NCBI GenBank assembly: GCA_919901705.1
Contig: CAKKPR010000254.1
Location: forward strand, 1-20,727
Direction of reading: 5' to 3'
DNA length: 20,727 nucleotides
Source: Thermodesulfovibrionales bacterium
GTDB taxonomy: Bacteria > Nitrospirota > Thermodesulfovibrionia > Thermodesulfovibrionales > UBA1546
Shown: one piece after another, positions 8,590 through 14,768 of the stretch
Numbering within the stretch: position 1 is the stretch's first letter
Layout of the letters: each line of letters opens with the position of its first letter
The notes under the pieces: generated by a model
Told to the model about the DNA's origin: nothing
What the model saw: only the letters and a program-made list of their open reading frames with translations
The model's database searches: none
Position numbers and translations under genes: made by a program

Positions 8590-8617
8590 TTGAAAAATAT
8601 CAGATTATGAGTATTAT
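8590..8617 (+). promoter_or_regulatory. Promoter for the small Cys-rich ORF
   Basis: -35 TTGAAA at 8590-8595, 16-base spacer, -10 TATTAT at 8612-8617. It lies about 28 bases upstream of the ATG at 8645, which supports the short ORF as a real gene with its own transcript. Confidence 0.5.
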
Positions 8618-8644
8618 ATAGAAATAAATACCGCGGGGGATTTG

Positions 8645-8851
8645 ATGTCGTTCAAATGTAAACACATGAAAGGTTGTTCAATGTATAATTTCATTACAAC
8701 TTCCGTCAGGATAATCCAGTTGCAGCCATTTTTGAATGAATATTGCATGAACGCGGAAGAATACAAGGAATGCGCAAGATACAAAATTAAAGAGAAGGGG
8801 GGGAAATCTCCTGACAATCTTCTGCCTAACGGTAAAATACTAAAAATTTAG
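8645..8851 (+). CDS. Small Cys-rich protein, unknown function
   Basis: 68 residues from ATG 8645 (a TTG directly before it at 8642 is an alternative start). Cysteines occur as C-x5-C near the N-terminus and as YC...ECARY in the middle, followed by a C-terminal SPDNLLPNGKIL. I recognise this as resembling a widespread family of small uncharacterised proteins with four Cys and a terminal PNG motif; I cannot name it. Four Cys suggest metal or Fe-S binding, which is inference. A GGGGGA at 8635-8640 can serve as ribosome site and a promoter lies at 8590-8617. Its stop overlaps the end of the convergent HNH gene by four bases. Confidence 0.65.
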   Translation: MSFKCKHMKGCSMYNFITTSVRIIQLQPFLNEYCMNAEEYKECARYKIKEKGGKSPDNLLPNGKILKI

Positions 8852-9117
8852 TCTTCTTTATCTATCTTACTCATATATTCTTCCCACTCTATCGGCAGCA
8901 TGTGCTTCTTTTTGTTATTGCACTCTTTGCATGCAGGAACTACATTCCCCTTTGTAGATTTTCCACCGCGGATAATCGGCACTATGTGGTCCATAGTGAG
9001 ATCTTTGGGTTTGAATTGTGTGTCGCAGAAATAACATTTGCCTTCAGCGCACTTTCTTTTCCACCACTGGGATTTTCTGAGTTCGCGGGCTTTCTCCCTC
9101 TCTCGCTTAATTTCCAT
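8848..9117 (-). CDS. Small HNH endonuclease
   Basis: 89 residues from the chosen start. A Zn-binding CYFC and CKEC pair frames the HNH core DHIVPIIRGGKSTKGNVVPACKEC in two parts: DHIVP carries the catalytic His, GNVVP the middle Asn, and CNNKKKH the last Asn. N-terminal residues are highly charged (EIKREREKARELRK). I chose ATG 9117 because GAGGTG lies six bases upstream (9129-9124, minus strand). ATG 9147, one base after the stop of the preceding diguanylate cyclase, and a longer frame to 9258 are also open. It is the last gene of the rpsF-led operon. Role unknown: stand-alone HNH nucleases of this size can be repair, restriction or selfish enzymes, and no intron or methylase is nearby. Confidence 0.8.
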   Translation of the reverse strand: MEIKREREKARELRKSQWWKRKCAEGKCYFCDTQFKPKDLTMDHIVPIIRGGKSTKGNVVPACKECNNKKKHMLPIEWEEYMSKIDKED

Positions 9118-9148
9118 TTCCGTCACCTCTGAACTGAAAGGTTCCATT

Positions 9149-11197
9149 CTATTTTTCAACCTCACTCCAGAGTATGCTCTTGTTTCTTCCATTATGCTTT
9201 GCGTAATAAAGTGCCTGGTCAGCTTTTTCAATAAGGTCTTCTTTGCTCTTTGCGTCACCTGGAGAAGTTGCTATCCCAATACTTAGCGTGATATTAAATG
9301 GTACGCCGTCTGCTGAAAAAGATGTATCCATGACTTTCGTTCTTAATCTTTCTGCGATATTTTGGGCTCCCTTGGTATCTGTCTTGGGCAGTATTGCAGC
9401 AAACTCTTCCCCCCCATACCTTGCTGGAATATCTATATCCCTTATTGTTTCCTTTATTATTTTTGACACGCCCTTTAAAACAAGGTCCCCTACAGGATGC
9501 CCATATGCATCATTTACCTTTTTGAAGAAATCAATATCTATCAGGAGCAGGGAAGTTGGTTCTGAGTGCCTGTTCAGTTCCTTGAATTTTTCCGATAGTT
9601 TTTCCTGAAAAATTCTGTGATTAAAAAGGGTTGTCAGGCCGTCGGTAGTCGCCAGTTTTTCTATTTCTGCATGCAATTTCGCATTTGCTATTGATGTTGA
9701 TGCCTGGTTGCACATCACTTTAAGCAGCTCTCTCTGAAAAGTATCAAGAAAATCTTTTTTCCCGGAAAGCATCACAAACAGGCCAAGCAGTTTATTTTCG
9801 TATAGCAGAGGTAAGGCCAGAATAGAGCAAATATCTTCTGTCTTAAAGGGCATTACAGGAATTTGGTAGTTTGTCATATCAGCTATATATAGTTGTTGTA
9901 TGTTTTCAACTGCCATATTGATAAACGTTCCCTTTAAATCAAATTGATTTTTCTTTTCCAGGATATTTCCTCTATGATGCATCAACTCAAACTTTTTCCC
10001 TTTTGCAATGAATAAAAATACCTGTGAAGATGCAATTTTGTCTGCACCTTCACACAGTTTTTCTGCAATTACATTTATATCAAGCGATGAAACCAGGTTA
10101 GCACTCTCCTCATTGAGTATCTTTAACCCGTTATAATCACGCGTTATTTTAGGGTATATCCTTTCTCTCTCAAGTATCCTGACAAGATAGGTAGTAAACA
10201 TATGTACTGTCTTCCTTTCCGGCTCGCTGAAGGCTGTATATCTGGAACTGTCAACTGTTAAAACACCAACTAGTGCGGCGCCCTCCATTACGGCAATAGC
10301 GAGAACAGAAGCAATCTTCCCTTTTTTTATGTAGCCGATTTCCAATCTCTTTTCATTAACCTCTCCGGAGTAAAAGGTCTTTTTATCTTTCAGGCACGCG
10401 GCAATTATACCCTTGCCGGTAATAATGATATCGCCTTTTTTCTCAGTTGAACTTCTCAGCGTAAAATTGTTGTGGTGCGGTACAAAAAAATTCACTGAAT
10501 CAGCAAGGACTGCCTGCTTAATCGTGAGAAGAAGTTCTTTTATCTCTTCATCTGTTTTAAGCATAGATGCAAAATAATGGGATATGGCTGCGTCACTGCC
10601 CGGTGATTCTATCACGGTTCCGGGCGCTATATCTCTTGCAGTGTCCTTAATTGTTTTCAGGGTAGCAAGCGCCTTTTCTTTTTCTTTCCGAAACCTGTTG
10701 AATATGAGAGAGGAAATTATGGCTGTTAACAGCAAGGAAATTGAAAAGGCTATCTCCTCATTGATGGTTCCCCTCGCAAGGAAAGCCTTCAACCCAAGGG
10801 ATGTAATAAGAAGTGATAGTGGTATGATAGTTCCCCAGTTATAAAAAACTGCTATAGAGACAATAAAAGGGAAATAAGCAAGTTTCAGCCAGGACAAATT
10901 CAGGGAATGTATGAGCCCGGCATAAATTAATGCTATAGAAAAAAGAAACTCAATTGCAAAAAGTTTTCTTTTTTCTATGAAATGAAAAGTAGCGCATATT
11001 GCAAGAGTTAATGAAGCAAATGAAAACCATAGGTAAGGGAACAAAAGGTTTGTTGCATAGAAATCTTTAAATTGTCCAAGCCATAAGCCAAGCCACGTTA
11101 AGACAATAAAAAGAAGCGGGATGCCCCTTTTTATCCGGAAGCCCTGCCTTTTTTTATCTCTTCTTCCCTGAAAAACTTCTTGTATAGAATCTCCCAC
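9149..11197 (-). CDS. Membrane-anchored GAF-GAF-GGDEF diguanylate cyclase
   Basis: 682 residues. About five to six hydrophobic helices occupy residues 26-170 (for example IPLLFIVLTWLGLWLG), followed by two GAF-like domains at about 190-340 and 365-505, a short helix, and GGDEF at about 515-682. The active site is RYGGEEF with GGEEF at 595-599, and the I-site RDID at 586-589 is correctly spaced, so c-di-GMP synthesis with product inhibition is expected. The start is GTG 11197, overlapping the upstream DUF507 gene by 67 bases; GGGGAG six bases before it supports this start, and no other good start follows. Sensed signal unknown. Its inclusion at the end of a ribosomal-protein operon suggests growth-linked expression. 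Confidence 0.92.
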   Translation of the reverse strand: MGDSIQEVFQGRRDKKRQGFRIKRGIPLLFIVLTWLGLWLGQFKDFYATNLLFPYLWFSFASLTLAICATFHFIEKRKLFAIEFLFSIALIYAGLIHSLNLSWLKLAYFPFIVSIAVFYNWGTIIPLSLLITSLGLKAFLARGTINEEIAFSISLLLTAIISSLIFNRFRKEKEKALATLKTIKDTARDIAPGTVIESPGSDAAISHYFASMLKTDEEIKELLLTIKQAVLADSVNFFVPHHNNFTLRSSTEKKGDIIITGKGIIAACLKDKKTFYSGEVNEKRLEIGYIKKGKIASVLAIAVMEGAALVGVLTVDSSRYTAFSEPERKTVHMFTTYLVRILERERIYPKITRDYNGLKILNEESANLVSSLDINVIAEKLCEGADKIASSQVFLFIAKGKKFELMHHRGNILEKKNQFDLKGTFINMAVENIQQLYIADMTNYQIPVMPFKTEDICSILALPLLYENKLLGLFVMLSGKKDFLDTFQRELLKVMCNQASTSIANAKLHAEIEKLATTDGLTTLFNHRIFQEKLSEKFKELNRHSEPTSLLLIDIDFFKKVNDAYGHPVGDLVLKGVSKIIKETIRDIDIPARYGGEEFAAILPKTDTKGAQNIAERLRTKVMDTSFSADGVPFNITLSIGIATSPGDAKSKEDLIEKADQALYYAKHNGRNKSILWSEVEK

Positions 11198-11415
11198 TCG
11201 GGACTCCCCTCAACTAATTTTTTTGAAAAGGACAGGAGTTTTTTTCTGACTACCAGATCTATATCTTCGCCAATTTTTAATTCATTGTTGACTATGCGTT
11301 TGATCTCGCGCCGCACCACTCCTTCCTCTTCATTGAGCGCTATCAAATCTCTGTCCATAAGCCCTTTCAGGAGTACATGCGTAAGATGGGATACCTTCTC
11401 TTCAGAGAGCATCAT
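11131..11415 (-). CDS. DUF507 family protein, second copy
   Basis: 94 residues, small and charged, mostly helical: EEKVSHLTHVLLKGLMDRDLI, EEGVVRREIKRIVN, EIDxxVRKKLLSFSKKLVEGSPEWEILYKKFF pattern, which matches the DUF507 family. Function is unknown. The first ATG (11415-11413) overlaps the TGA of the upstream copy as ATGA, so the two are translationally coupled, and its own 3' end overlaps the following diguanylate cyclase by 67 bases. It differs substantially from the adjacent copy, so this is an old duplication, and the two products may form a heterodimer (inference). Confidence 0.85.
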   Translation of the reverse strand: MMLSEEKVSHLTHVLLKGLMDRDLIALNEEEGVVRREIKRIVNNELKIGEDIDLVVRKKLLSFSKKLVEGSPEWEILYKKFFREEEIKKGRASG

Positions 11416-11693
11416 AATATCAGGTTTCTCTCCTTCACAAGTTTCTGTTTTGTAAGTTCAAAAAGCCTTCTGTAGTCGAGCCTGCTGTGCTCAATTTCAG
11501 GGCTATGTTTTTTCAGGATCTCTCTTACCTCATCATTAAGCCTGTCTTCTACCATGAGCTCTTCTACTATAATTTCTTCAGCGCCGGCAAACAGTTTGTC
11601 CATCGTGACGCGAGGCTCAATAAGATCCTTGGCGACAATGCCGTCGATAACCTTCCTGTTTAACAGCGTCACCCACGTTTTGGGGATTCTCAT
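11412..11693 (-). CDS. DUF507 family protein, first copy
   Basis: 93 residues: RIPKTWVTLLNRKVIDGIV, MDKLFAGAEEIIVEELMVEDRLNDEVREIL, and a C-terminal LDYRRLFELTKQKLVKERN. This has the DUF507 layout of two helical halves ending in a tyrosine-containing LF/LY segment. It starts three bases after the stop of rpsR without a good ribosome site of its own, so translation is probably coupled to rpsR. Function unknown; its placement in the rpsF-ssb-rpsR operon suggests a housekeeping role in translation or replication, which is inference from context only. Confidence 0.85.
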   Translation of the reverse strand: MRIPKTWVTLLNRKVIDGIVAKDLIEPRVTMDKLFAGAEEIIVEELMVEDRLNDEVREILKKHSPEIEHSRLDYRRLFELTKQKLVKERNLIL

Positions 11694-11696
11694 GGC

Positions 11697-11921
11697 TTAT
11701 TTTTCTACGAAAGAAAGGAGAGCTATGTTCCTTGCCCTTTTTATCGCTTCGTTCAAATCTCTTTGATGCTTTGCACATGCTCCCGTCATCCGCCTTGGAA
11801 GGATTTTCCCCTTGTCTGTCAGATAGTGTTTTAATGTTTTTGTGTCTTTATAATCCAAAAATTTTACTTTTTCTGCACAGAATCTACAAAATTTTTTTCT
11901 TTGAACTCTTCGCGGCTGCAA
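11697..11921 (-). CDS. rpsR: Ribosomal protein bS18
   Basis: 74 residues; binds 16S rRNA in the platform of the 30S subunit together with bS6. Diagnostic stretches are RKKFCRFC, LDYKDTKTLKHYLTDKGKILPRRMTG and KHQRDLNEAIKRARNIALLSF. It is the zinc-type (C+) form: Cys-x2-Cys near the N-terminus plus Cys and His in GACAKH. The start is TTG 11921, supported by AAAGGAG seven bases upstream; the residue sequence QPRRVQRKKF follows. It lies 34 bases after ssb and three bases before the first DUF507 gene. Confidence 0.96.
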   Translation of the reverse strand: MQPRRVQRKKFCRFCAEKVKFLDYKDTKTLKHYLTDKGKILPRRMTGACAKHQRDLNEAIKRARNIALLSFVEK

Positions 11922-11955
11922 TATATTCTCCTTTCTTAATTTTAAGTGTCAGTTG

Positions 11956-12387
11956 TTAAAAAGGCTCTGAATCCGTTGTCTCTTCCGGTGGAACAGCATC
12001 TCGTAGAGTCGAGTCTACGACATCCCCTGCACTAGAATCTTCTGCTCCCCCCTCACTCTGCGCCGAAGACCTCTTTGACAGGAATCTAACTGAATTGGCA
12101 ACAACCTCGAATTTGCTCCTCTGCTGCCCTTCAGACTCCCACCTTCTCTCCTGCAGTCTTCCTTCAACAAGCACAGACTTCCCCTTGCTAAGATACTGGC
12201 CTACATTTTCAGCCTGTTTGCCAAAAACAACGATACTGATGAAAAGTGTTTCGTCTTTGAATTCGCCTTGATGCTTTATCTTGGAGTTTACAGCTATTCT
12301 GAATGAGGCAACTGCAGTCCCCTGTGGTGTATATCTAAGTTCAGGGTCTTTCGTTAAATTTCCTACCAATATTACTTTGTTATACAT
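11956..12387 (-). CDS. ssb: Single-stranded DNA-binding protein
   Basis: 143 residues. The OB fold spans residues 1 to about 105 (MYNKVILVGNLTKDPELRYTP, VASFRIAVN, FISIVVFGKQAENVGQYLSKGKSVLVEGRLQ, FEVVANSVRFL). The rest is a disordered Ser/Glu/Asp-rich tail ending DSEPF, the acidic aromatic tip that recruits partner proteins such as PriA, RecO and RecQ. ATG directly follows the rpsF stop (TAAATG), with GAGG six bases before it inside rpsF, so the two are coupled. The gene order rpsF-ssb-rpsR is the common bacterial arrangement. Confidence 0.97.
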   Translation of the reverse strand: MYNKVILVGNLTKDPELRYTPQGTAVASFRIAVNSKIKHQGEFKDETLFISIVVFGKQAENVGQYLSKGKSVLVEGRLQERRWESEGQQRSKFEVVANSVRFLSKRSSAQSEGGAEDSSAGDVVDSTLRDAVPPEETTDSEPF

Positions 12388-12762
12388 TTAGGCCTCGCTT
12401 TTTGGCTCTGCTTTTTCCGCAGAAACAGGTGCGCCTGCTCCGGCAGAAATTGACTGCAATACTGCTTCGCTCTGTTTTTTCGGTAACTTTAAAACCATAT
12501 ATTTCACTACAGGATCAAAGACTTTGTAGTAATCCTCGAGCTTTCTTATTGCTTGTGATGGGGATTTAAAGAAAAGAAGAAGATAAAATCCTTTGTTTTG
12601 CTTCTCAATCTCGTAGGCAAGCTTTCTTCTGCCCCATACATCAACCTTGAGTATTTCACCGCCGGAACTTGTTATGAGGTCTTTTATTTTTCCTGAGGCA
12701 GCTTCGATCTCTTCGTCAGAGAGCGATGCATTAATGATAATAATATTTTCATAGATGTTCAT
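12388..12762 (-). CDS. rpsF: Ribosomal protein bS6
   Basis: 124 residues; 30S platform protein pairing with bS18. Typical segments are YENIIIINASLSDEEIEAASGKIKDLI, WGRRKLAYEIEKQNKGFYLLLFF and an Ala/Glu-rich C-terminal tail (SAGAGAPVSAEKAEPKSEA) that is probably disordered. A strong AAGGAGGTG lies just upstream of the ATG. First gene of the operon rpsF-ssb-rpsR-DUF507-DUF507-GGDEF-HNH. The leader at 12763-12836 contains two adjacent hairpins that could mediate feedback by S6:S18, as in other bacteria. Confidence 0.97.
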   Translation of the reverse strand: MNIYENIIIINASLSDEEIEAASGKIKDLITSSGGEILKVDVWGRRKLAYEIEKQNKGFYLLLFFKSPSQAIRKLEDYYKVFDPVVKYMVLKLPKKQSEAVLQSISAGAGAPVSAEKAEPKSEA

Positions 12763-12784
12763 TCGAACACCTCCTTATGGATTT

Positions 12785-12822
12785 ATCCCGACACGTCGGG
12801 ATTTTTAGCCCTACCCTAAAAA
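12785..12822 (-). promoter_or_regulatory. Structured leader of rpsF: two adjacent stem-loops
   Basis: On the minus-strand transcript a 7-pair stem TTTTTAG/CTAAAAA (plus-strand 12802-12808 with 12816-12822, loop of seven) is followed by a GC-rich stem ATCCCGA/TCGGGAT (12785-12802, loop CGTG) that ends seven bases before the Shine-Dalgarno. Autoregulation by S6:S18 is known for rpsF leaders elsewhere; whether this hairpin is that motif is not shown. Read on the plus strand, the GC stem with its T-run would look like a terminator, but no plus-strand gene precedes it. Confidence 0.5.
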
Positions 12823-12842
12823 GAGAGAGCAAGGAGTCAATA

Positions 12843-12872
12843 TTTATAACACAGGAAGCTAAATAAAATCAA
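12843..12872 (-). promoter_or_regulatory. Promoter of the rpsF operon
   Basis: Minus strand: -35 TTGATT (12872-12867), 18-base spacer, extended -10 TGT-TATAAA (TG at 12851-12850, box 12848-12843). Predicted start near 12836 gives a leader of about 74 bases before rpsF. Confidence 0.6.
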
Positions 12873-12920
12873 CTGACCGGGGTCTCGTGTACCAGCTTAA
12901 AGATTTGACAAGCTGGCTGT

Positions 12921-12938
12921 TTGTTCCACGTGGAACAA
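12921..12938. other. parS: parS-like centromere site 1
   Basis: Perfect 18-base palindrome TTGTTCCACGTGGAACAA in the intergenic DNA upstream of rpsF. Its inner 16 bases fit the chromosomal parS consensus recognised by ParB/Spo0J (TGTTNCACGTGNAACA-type). It is repeated at 14743-14760. No partner parAB gene is in the window. Confidence 0.8.
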
Positions 12939-13000
12939 TTTGAAGATCAAAAGGTATGCAATATCCCTATCCCGAACCTCACAGGTATATTGTGCTGCTT

Positions 13001-13028
13001 GCGCTGTTTTTCGAACAAATAAAGCTTT
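13001..13028 (+). repeat. Imperfect repeat copy A (partner at 18501-18525)
   Basis: GCGCTGTTTT followed by TCG, AACAAATAA, A, GCTTT. The same two blocks, with small indels between them, occur at 18501-18525 upstream of the tRNA-Ile promoter region. Both copies lie in intergenic DNA. Nature unknown. Confidence 0.4.
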
Positions 13029-13046
13029 TTGCTTTTTAATAGATAC

Positions 13047-13135
13047 CCACGCCTTTACAGGCGTGGTGCTTGTTGGAACAAACTTCGTTTGTCCCGATGG
13101 GAATCTGCTCTCATCCCCGCCTTTACAGGCGGGGA
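13047..13135. repeat. Cluster of three hairpins, IS200/IS605-end-like or REP-like
   Basis: Hairpin 1 is CCACGCC/GGCGTGG (13047-13066) and hairpin 3 is TCCCCGCC/GGCGGGGA (13114-13135); both have the same loop TTTACA. Between them is ACAAAC-TTC-GTTTGT (13078-13092). Identical loops on related GC stems are typical of the imperfect palindromes at ends of IS200/IS605 and TnpB elements or of REP sequences. No transposase or TnpB is present, so this would be a remnant or a non-autonomous element. It ends eight bases before the slp stop codon. Confidence 0.55.
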
Positions 13136-13142
13136 GTTCCCG

Positions 13143-13547
13143 CTATATTAAAGGATATGGATATTGTGTCTCTCCGAGCTGGCGGATTTTTTTGCCGAGA
13201 ATCTCACCGACAACCACAACCTCTCTGCCCCTGGCATATATAACCGTGTCAAGGTAGCCGTCATAAAGAATAAGAAATCTTCCATGCGATATGTCTGTAT
13301 CCTTTGGTTCTCCTCTGTAATCTAATTCCTTCTCTACCACTTCAAGATAAGTGTCTTCGTCAGTATTTTTTGAGCTGGCAATTACCCCTCCGAGCATAAC
13401 AATCTTTCCCTTGTGCACATCAGGGTCTTTGAATAGAGCAGCGGTTGTGAGGTCTTTGTCCACGATTTCTATTAATTCCTTAGAAACTACATGACCGCAA
13501 CCGGAAAGAAGTGCCATGATAACAACTATCAAAATTATTTTCCCCAT
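13143..13547 (-). CDS. Slp-family lipoprotein, apparently shortened at the C-terminus
   Basis: 134 residues. A short signal peptide ends in the lipobox LLSGC (Cys17), so the protein is a lipoprotein, in this family of the outer membrane. The body KELIEIVDKDLTTAALFKDPDVHKGKIVMLGGVI, then DYRGEPKDTDISHGRFLILYDGYLD, then GREVVVVGEILGKKIRQLGETQYPYPLI in successive segments follows the Slp (carbon-starvation lipoprotein) family; its function is not established. Family members usually continue after the YPY/VPY segment through a strand with an I-x-W/L-W motif, but here the frame stops at once, beside the hairpin element at 13047-13135. A TATAAT lies only five bases before the ATG, so the message may be leaderless; no ribosome site is visible. 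Confidence 0.8.
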   Translation of the reverse strand: MGKIILIVVIMALLSGCGHVVSKELIEIVDKDLTTAALFKDPDVHKGKIVMLGGVIASSKNTDEDTYLEVVEKELDYRGEPKDTDISHGRFLILYDGYLDTVIYARGREVVVVGEILGKKIRQLGETQYPYPLI

Positions 13548-13552
13548 GCAGT

Positions 13553-13558
13553 ATTATA
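13553..13558 (-). promoter_or_regulatory. -10 box giving a possibly leaderless slp transcript
   Basis: TATAAT on the minus strand five bases before ATG 13547. Transcription would begin at or next to the start codon. No convincing -35 box, so tentative. Confidence 0.35.
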
Positions 13559-13611
13559 CCGTGTTTCATTGGATTTAATGATAGCGATAAACCGCCTATG
13601 CCTTATGCAGA

Positions 13612-14613
13612 TTATCCTTTAAGAAGAATCTCTGTCAGTTTCTTTGAATACCTTTGGCTTTCTGAATCGTCTGTTAATATTTCTATATCTGACGGTCCTG
13701 TTACGCCAAGGCCAAGTTCAACTGCCCTTGCAATCTGCTCCTGCTCAAATATCTTTTTAGACATGATTGCGCGATTGCTTCCGAGCTCTTTCAATACAGC
13801 CAGTCCAACTGCATCTATCGCAACCCTGTCAGTTCCGGCAAGTATTACATCAGCCTTTTTCTTGGTTCCATGCATCGGGCCTCCGTCAACAAATGCCTCA
13901 ATGCCGTCAAGAAGTATTAGAGACGGATTATAAGCCTGATTTATCTCTGCGATCATTTTCCTCATGCTTAAAGGTGATGTATGCAATTCTGTCATATTCT
14001 TCTTATGGGTTATGCCGACAGACAACTTTAGAGACATTGTAAACACTCCTCCAAAGCCATGAGTCTTAAGGCAGCATGTTGCAACTGTGCACTTTGAGTC
14101 AAGGATTGGTTTGGCTACATAAAAACCGTTCCTCCAGTGGCTTTTTTCAGGTTTTATCTTTATCCAGCCATCTGAAGAAAGTTCTTCAAAATTAATGAGC
14201 CCAACATCATACTCTTTACAGATTTCATCTATACTTTTTTCTTTTATAACACTGTTTGTCTCCGGGGGACCGCTTCTTTCGCCGATAGTAATGCTTTTGG
14301 CGCCCATTTTTTTGAGACATAAAATTAAATTGCTAAGCGTATCATTATGTGTAGAGCCGGGGAACGGGTCTGCTGTATTGAAGTTAGGCTTAAGAAGTAC
14401 GTCTTGTCCATTAACAGGGTTTATTTCCAGGAGAGTTAGCGCTCTTTGAATGCCTGACGCCCTCTCGGATGTTTTTATCAAAGAAATCTTTGATTTATTA
14501 TTTCCAGGGACTCGTTTCATTGTTACATTTCCTGAAATGTTTCCACCTCGCTTTGACAGGGCAGATAGCATACTGCCCGTGGCCCCTATCATAAACTCGC
14601 GCCTGTTAATCAT
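13612..14613 (-). CDS. Tat-exported DUF362 protein
   Basis: 333 residues. The N-terminus NRREFMIGATGSMLSAL is a twin-arginine signal (R4, R5), so the protein is probably folded and exported by Tat. Residues about 40-330 match DUF362: ALTLLEINPVNGQDVLLKPNFNT, TIGERSG, a CLKTHG segment, and ILLDGIEAFVDGGP followed by ILAGTDRVAIDAVGLAVLKELG in the second half. The 4Fe-4S ferredoxin motif found in some relatives is missing here; only isolated Cys (TCC, LILC, EIC) occur. Function unknown. It is followed by slp 64 bases away on the same strand. Confidence 0.88.
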   Translation of the reverse strand: MINRREFMIGATGSMLSALSKRGGNISGNVTMKRVPGNNKSKISLIKTSERASGIQRALTLLEINPVNGQDVLLKPNFNTADPFPGSTHNDTLSNLILCLKKMGAKSITIGERSGPPETNSVIKEKSIDEICKEYDVGLINFEELSSDGWIKIKPEKSHWRNGFYVAKPILDSKCTVATCCLKTHGFGGVFTMSLKLSVGITHKKNMTELHTSPLSMRKMIAEINQAYNPSLILLDGIEAFVDGGPMHGTKKKADVILAGTDRVAIDAVGLAVLKELGSNRAIMSKKIFEQEQIARAVELGLGVTGPSDIEILTDDSESQRYSKKLTEILLKG

Positions 14614-14742
14614 CTGCCCCTGCTATTCCCATTCTGCTTTCACAGCATTAATTATATCGCGTCTTAGGCCGCTATGCCATAAATACAAAGATTGCTGCCA
14701 GCCATTTTACACCCGAACTGCAGAGCGAACAAATGATAAAAA

Positions 14743-14760
14743 TTGTTCCACGTGGAACAA
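14743..14760. other. parS: parS-like centromere site 2
   Basis: Second perfect copy of TTGTTCCACGTGGAACAA, here within a longer 24-base palindrome at 14740-14763. It lies between DUF362 and the response regulator, eight bases after the regulator's stop codon on the minus strand. In that direction the palindrome is followed by T residues, so it could double as an intrinsic terminator; the exact match to site 1 favours parS. Confidence 0.8.
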
Positions 14761-14768
14761 TTTGCAGT

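Noticed and set aside
12785..12806. Plus-strand intrinsic terminator (GC stem plus T-run)
   Set aside because: No plus-strand transcription unit leads into it; the structure is better explained as part of the rpsF leader.
12940..13257. Plus-strand open frame of 105 codons over the intergenic hairpin region
   Set aside because: It runs through the hairpin cluster and into the antisense of slp, has no domain similarity I can see and no ribosome site.
12763..14768. Replication origin with DnaA boxes near the parS sites
   Set aside because: I found no TTATCCACA-type boxes or clusters and no dnaA/dnaN/gidA genes, so oriC itself is not shown to be in this window.
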